The translations under genes and the position numbers were made by a program. The notes below the pieces were generated by a model. That model was not told the origin of the DNA. It saw nothing but the letters and a program-made list of their open reading frames with translations, and made no database searches. Below, piece by piece: positions 63,751-64,000 of a stretch of 64,000 nt of DNA. This DNA is from Cubamyces lactineus. Its lineage: Eukaryota > Basidiomycota > Agaricomycetes > Polyporales > Polyporaceae. The DNA lies in contig JACDTU010000001.1 of the NCBI GenBank assembly GCA_022376465.1, positions 1,426,001 through 1,490,000 of the forward strand, read 5' to 3'. Position 1 is the stretch's first letter. Every line of letters starts with the position of its first letter.

Positions 63751-64000
63751 ATGGCGAGCACTTCGATGACCCCCACTCCTACCCCTAACATGGAGGAAGT
63801 TCTCAATCTACCCGACGGACGTACGCTCGCGTACTCGCATTCCGGACCTTCAGATAGCAAGCTCGTTCTCATCTGGTTCCATGGCCTGTTCAGCGTCGGA
63901 GATGCGTCGAATCCTCCCAAACCTATCCGAGACCGCAATGCCCAGTTCATCGCGCCGACGCTCCCTGGCTGGGGCAACACCTCGCCCACCCTGCCCAGCA
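63751..64000 (+). CDS. Alpha/beta hydrolase, 5' part only
   Basis: Truncated by the window edge; 83 codons are visible in one open exon. The N-terminus is polar (MASTSMTPTPTPNMEEVLNL), then PDGRTLAYSHSGPSDSKLVL, LIWFHGLFSVGDASN with the oxyanion-hole HG typical of alpha/beta hydrolases, and FIAPTLPGWGNTSPT, the strand-turn region with a D/T-x-PGxG-like pattern. The catalytic Ser, Asp and His lie beyond the edge, so the substrate cannot be judged. The start follows a TATA box at 63662-63669. Confidence 0.8.
   Translation, partial: MASTSMTPTPTPNMEEVLNLPDGRTLAYSHSGPSDSKLVLIWFHGLFSVGDASNPPKPIRDRNAQFIAPTLPGWGNTSPTLPS

Overview
The window is a gene-dense piece of a GC-rich filamentous basidiomycete nuclear genome, most likely an Agaricomycete. 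The evidence is many short introns (about 45-70 nt, GT...AG, often with a CTNAY-like branch site), fungal-type proteins, pyrimidine-rich leaders before start codons, and no operons or Shine-Dalgarno sites. A placement near the polypores is only a guess. I recognise 20 complete protein genes, one gene cut by the right edge, and one intron-containing tRNA-His gene. I see no transposon, CRISPR array, rRNA or viral segment.

Layout. 1-1566: no gene. 1567-9235: housekeeping block with the TFIIH helicase XPB/Ssl2 (-), the splicing branchpoint-binding protein SF1/BBP (+) and the 25S rRNA m5C methyltransferase Rcm1/NSUN5 (-). 9766-17702: a type I DnaJ/Ydj1 chaperone (+), a SUN-domain nuclear-envelope protein (+) and a C2 plus proline-rich protein resembling the cytokinesis factors Inn1/Fic1 (-). 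18377-25097: a full-length ABCC/Yor1-like ABC transporter (+). 25343-29543: a Zn2Cys6 transcription factor (-). 32492-37439: two single-pass membrane proteins on the same strand, one with NPF motifs and one with an SH3-like domain. 38685-42335: the WD40 ASTRA protein Asa1, tRNA-His(GUG) and an arrestin-like protein. 44947-48472: a PPIL3-type cyclophilin (-) and an atypical large G-alpha subunit (+). 49465-54046: F-actin capping protein beta, the THUMP protein Tan1 and an HD-domain phosphohydrolase, all on minus. 54284-63035: a ZIP zinc transporter of the Yke4/SLC39A7 type, a DIPP-type Nudix hydrolase and a secreted histidine acid phosphatase (phytase-like), all on plus. 63751-end: start of an alpha/beta hydrolase.

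The genes are mostly independent eukaryotic loci, not a pathway cluster. Two neighbourhoods may be more than chance: the two type-III-like membrane proteins, and the Nudix/phytase-like pair that may both act on inositol polyphosphates. The most notable observations concern gene structure. The DnaJ start codon is split by an intron, and its HPD motif is completed by a 6-nt microexon that must be followed by a GC-AG intron. The first Walker A motif of the ABC transporter depends on a 7-nt microexon. The zinc-site motif of the ZIP transporter contains a 15-nt exon. The cyclophilin's first coding exon is just ATG. The G-alpha protein lacks the catalytic glutamine and all lipid-anchor signals. Exon boundaries were inferred by hand from family conservation and splice consensus, not from transcripts.
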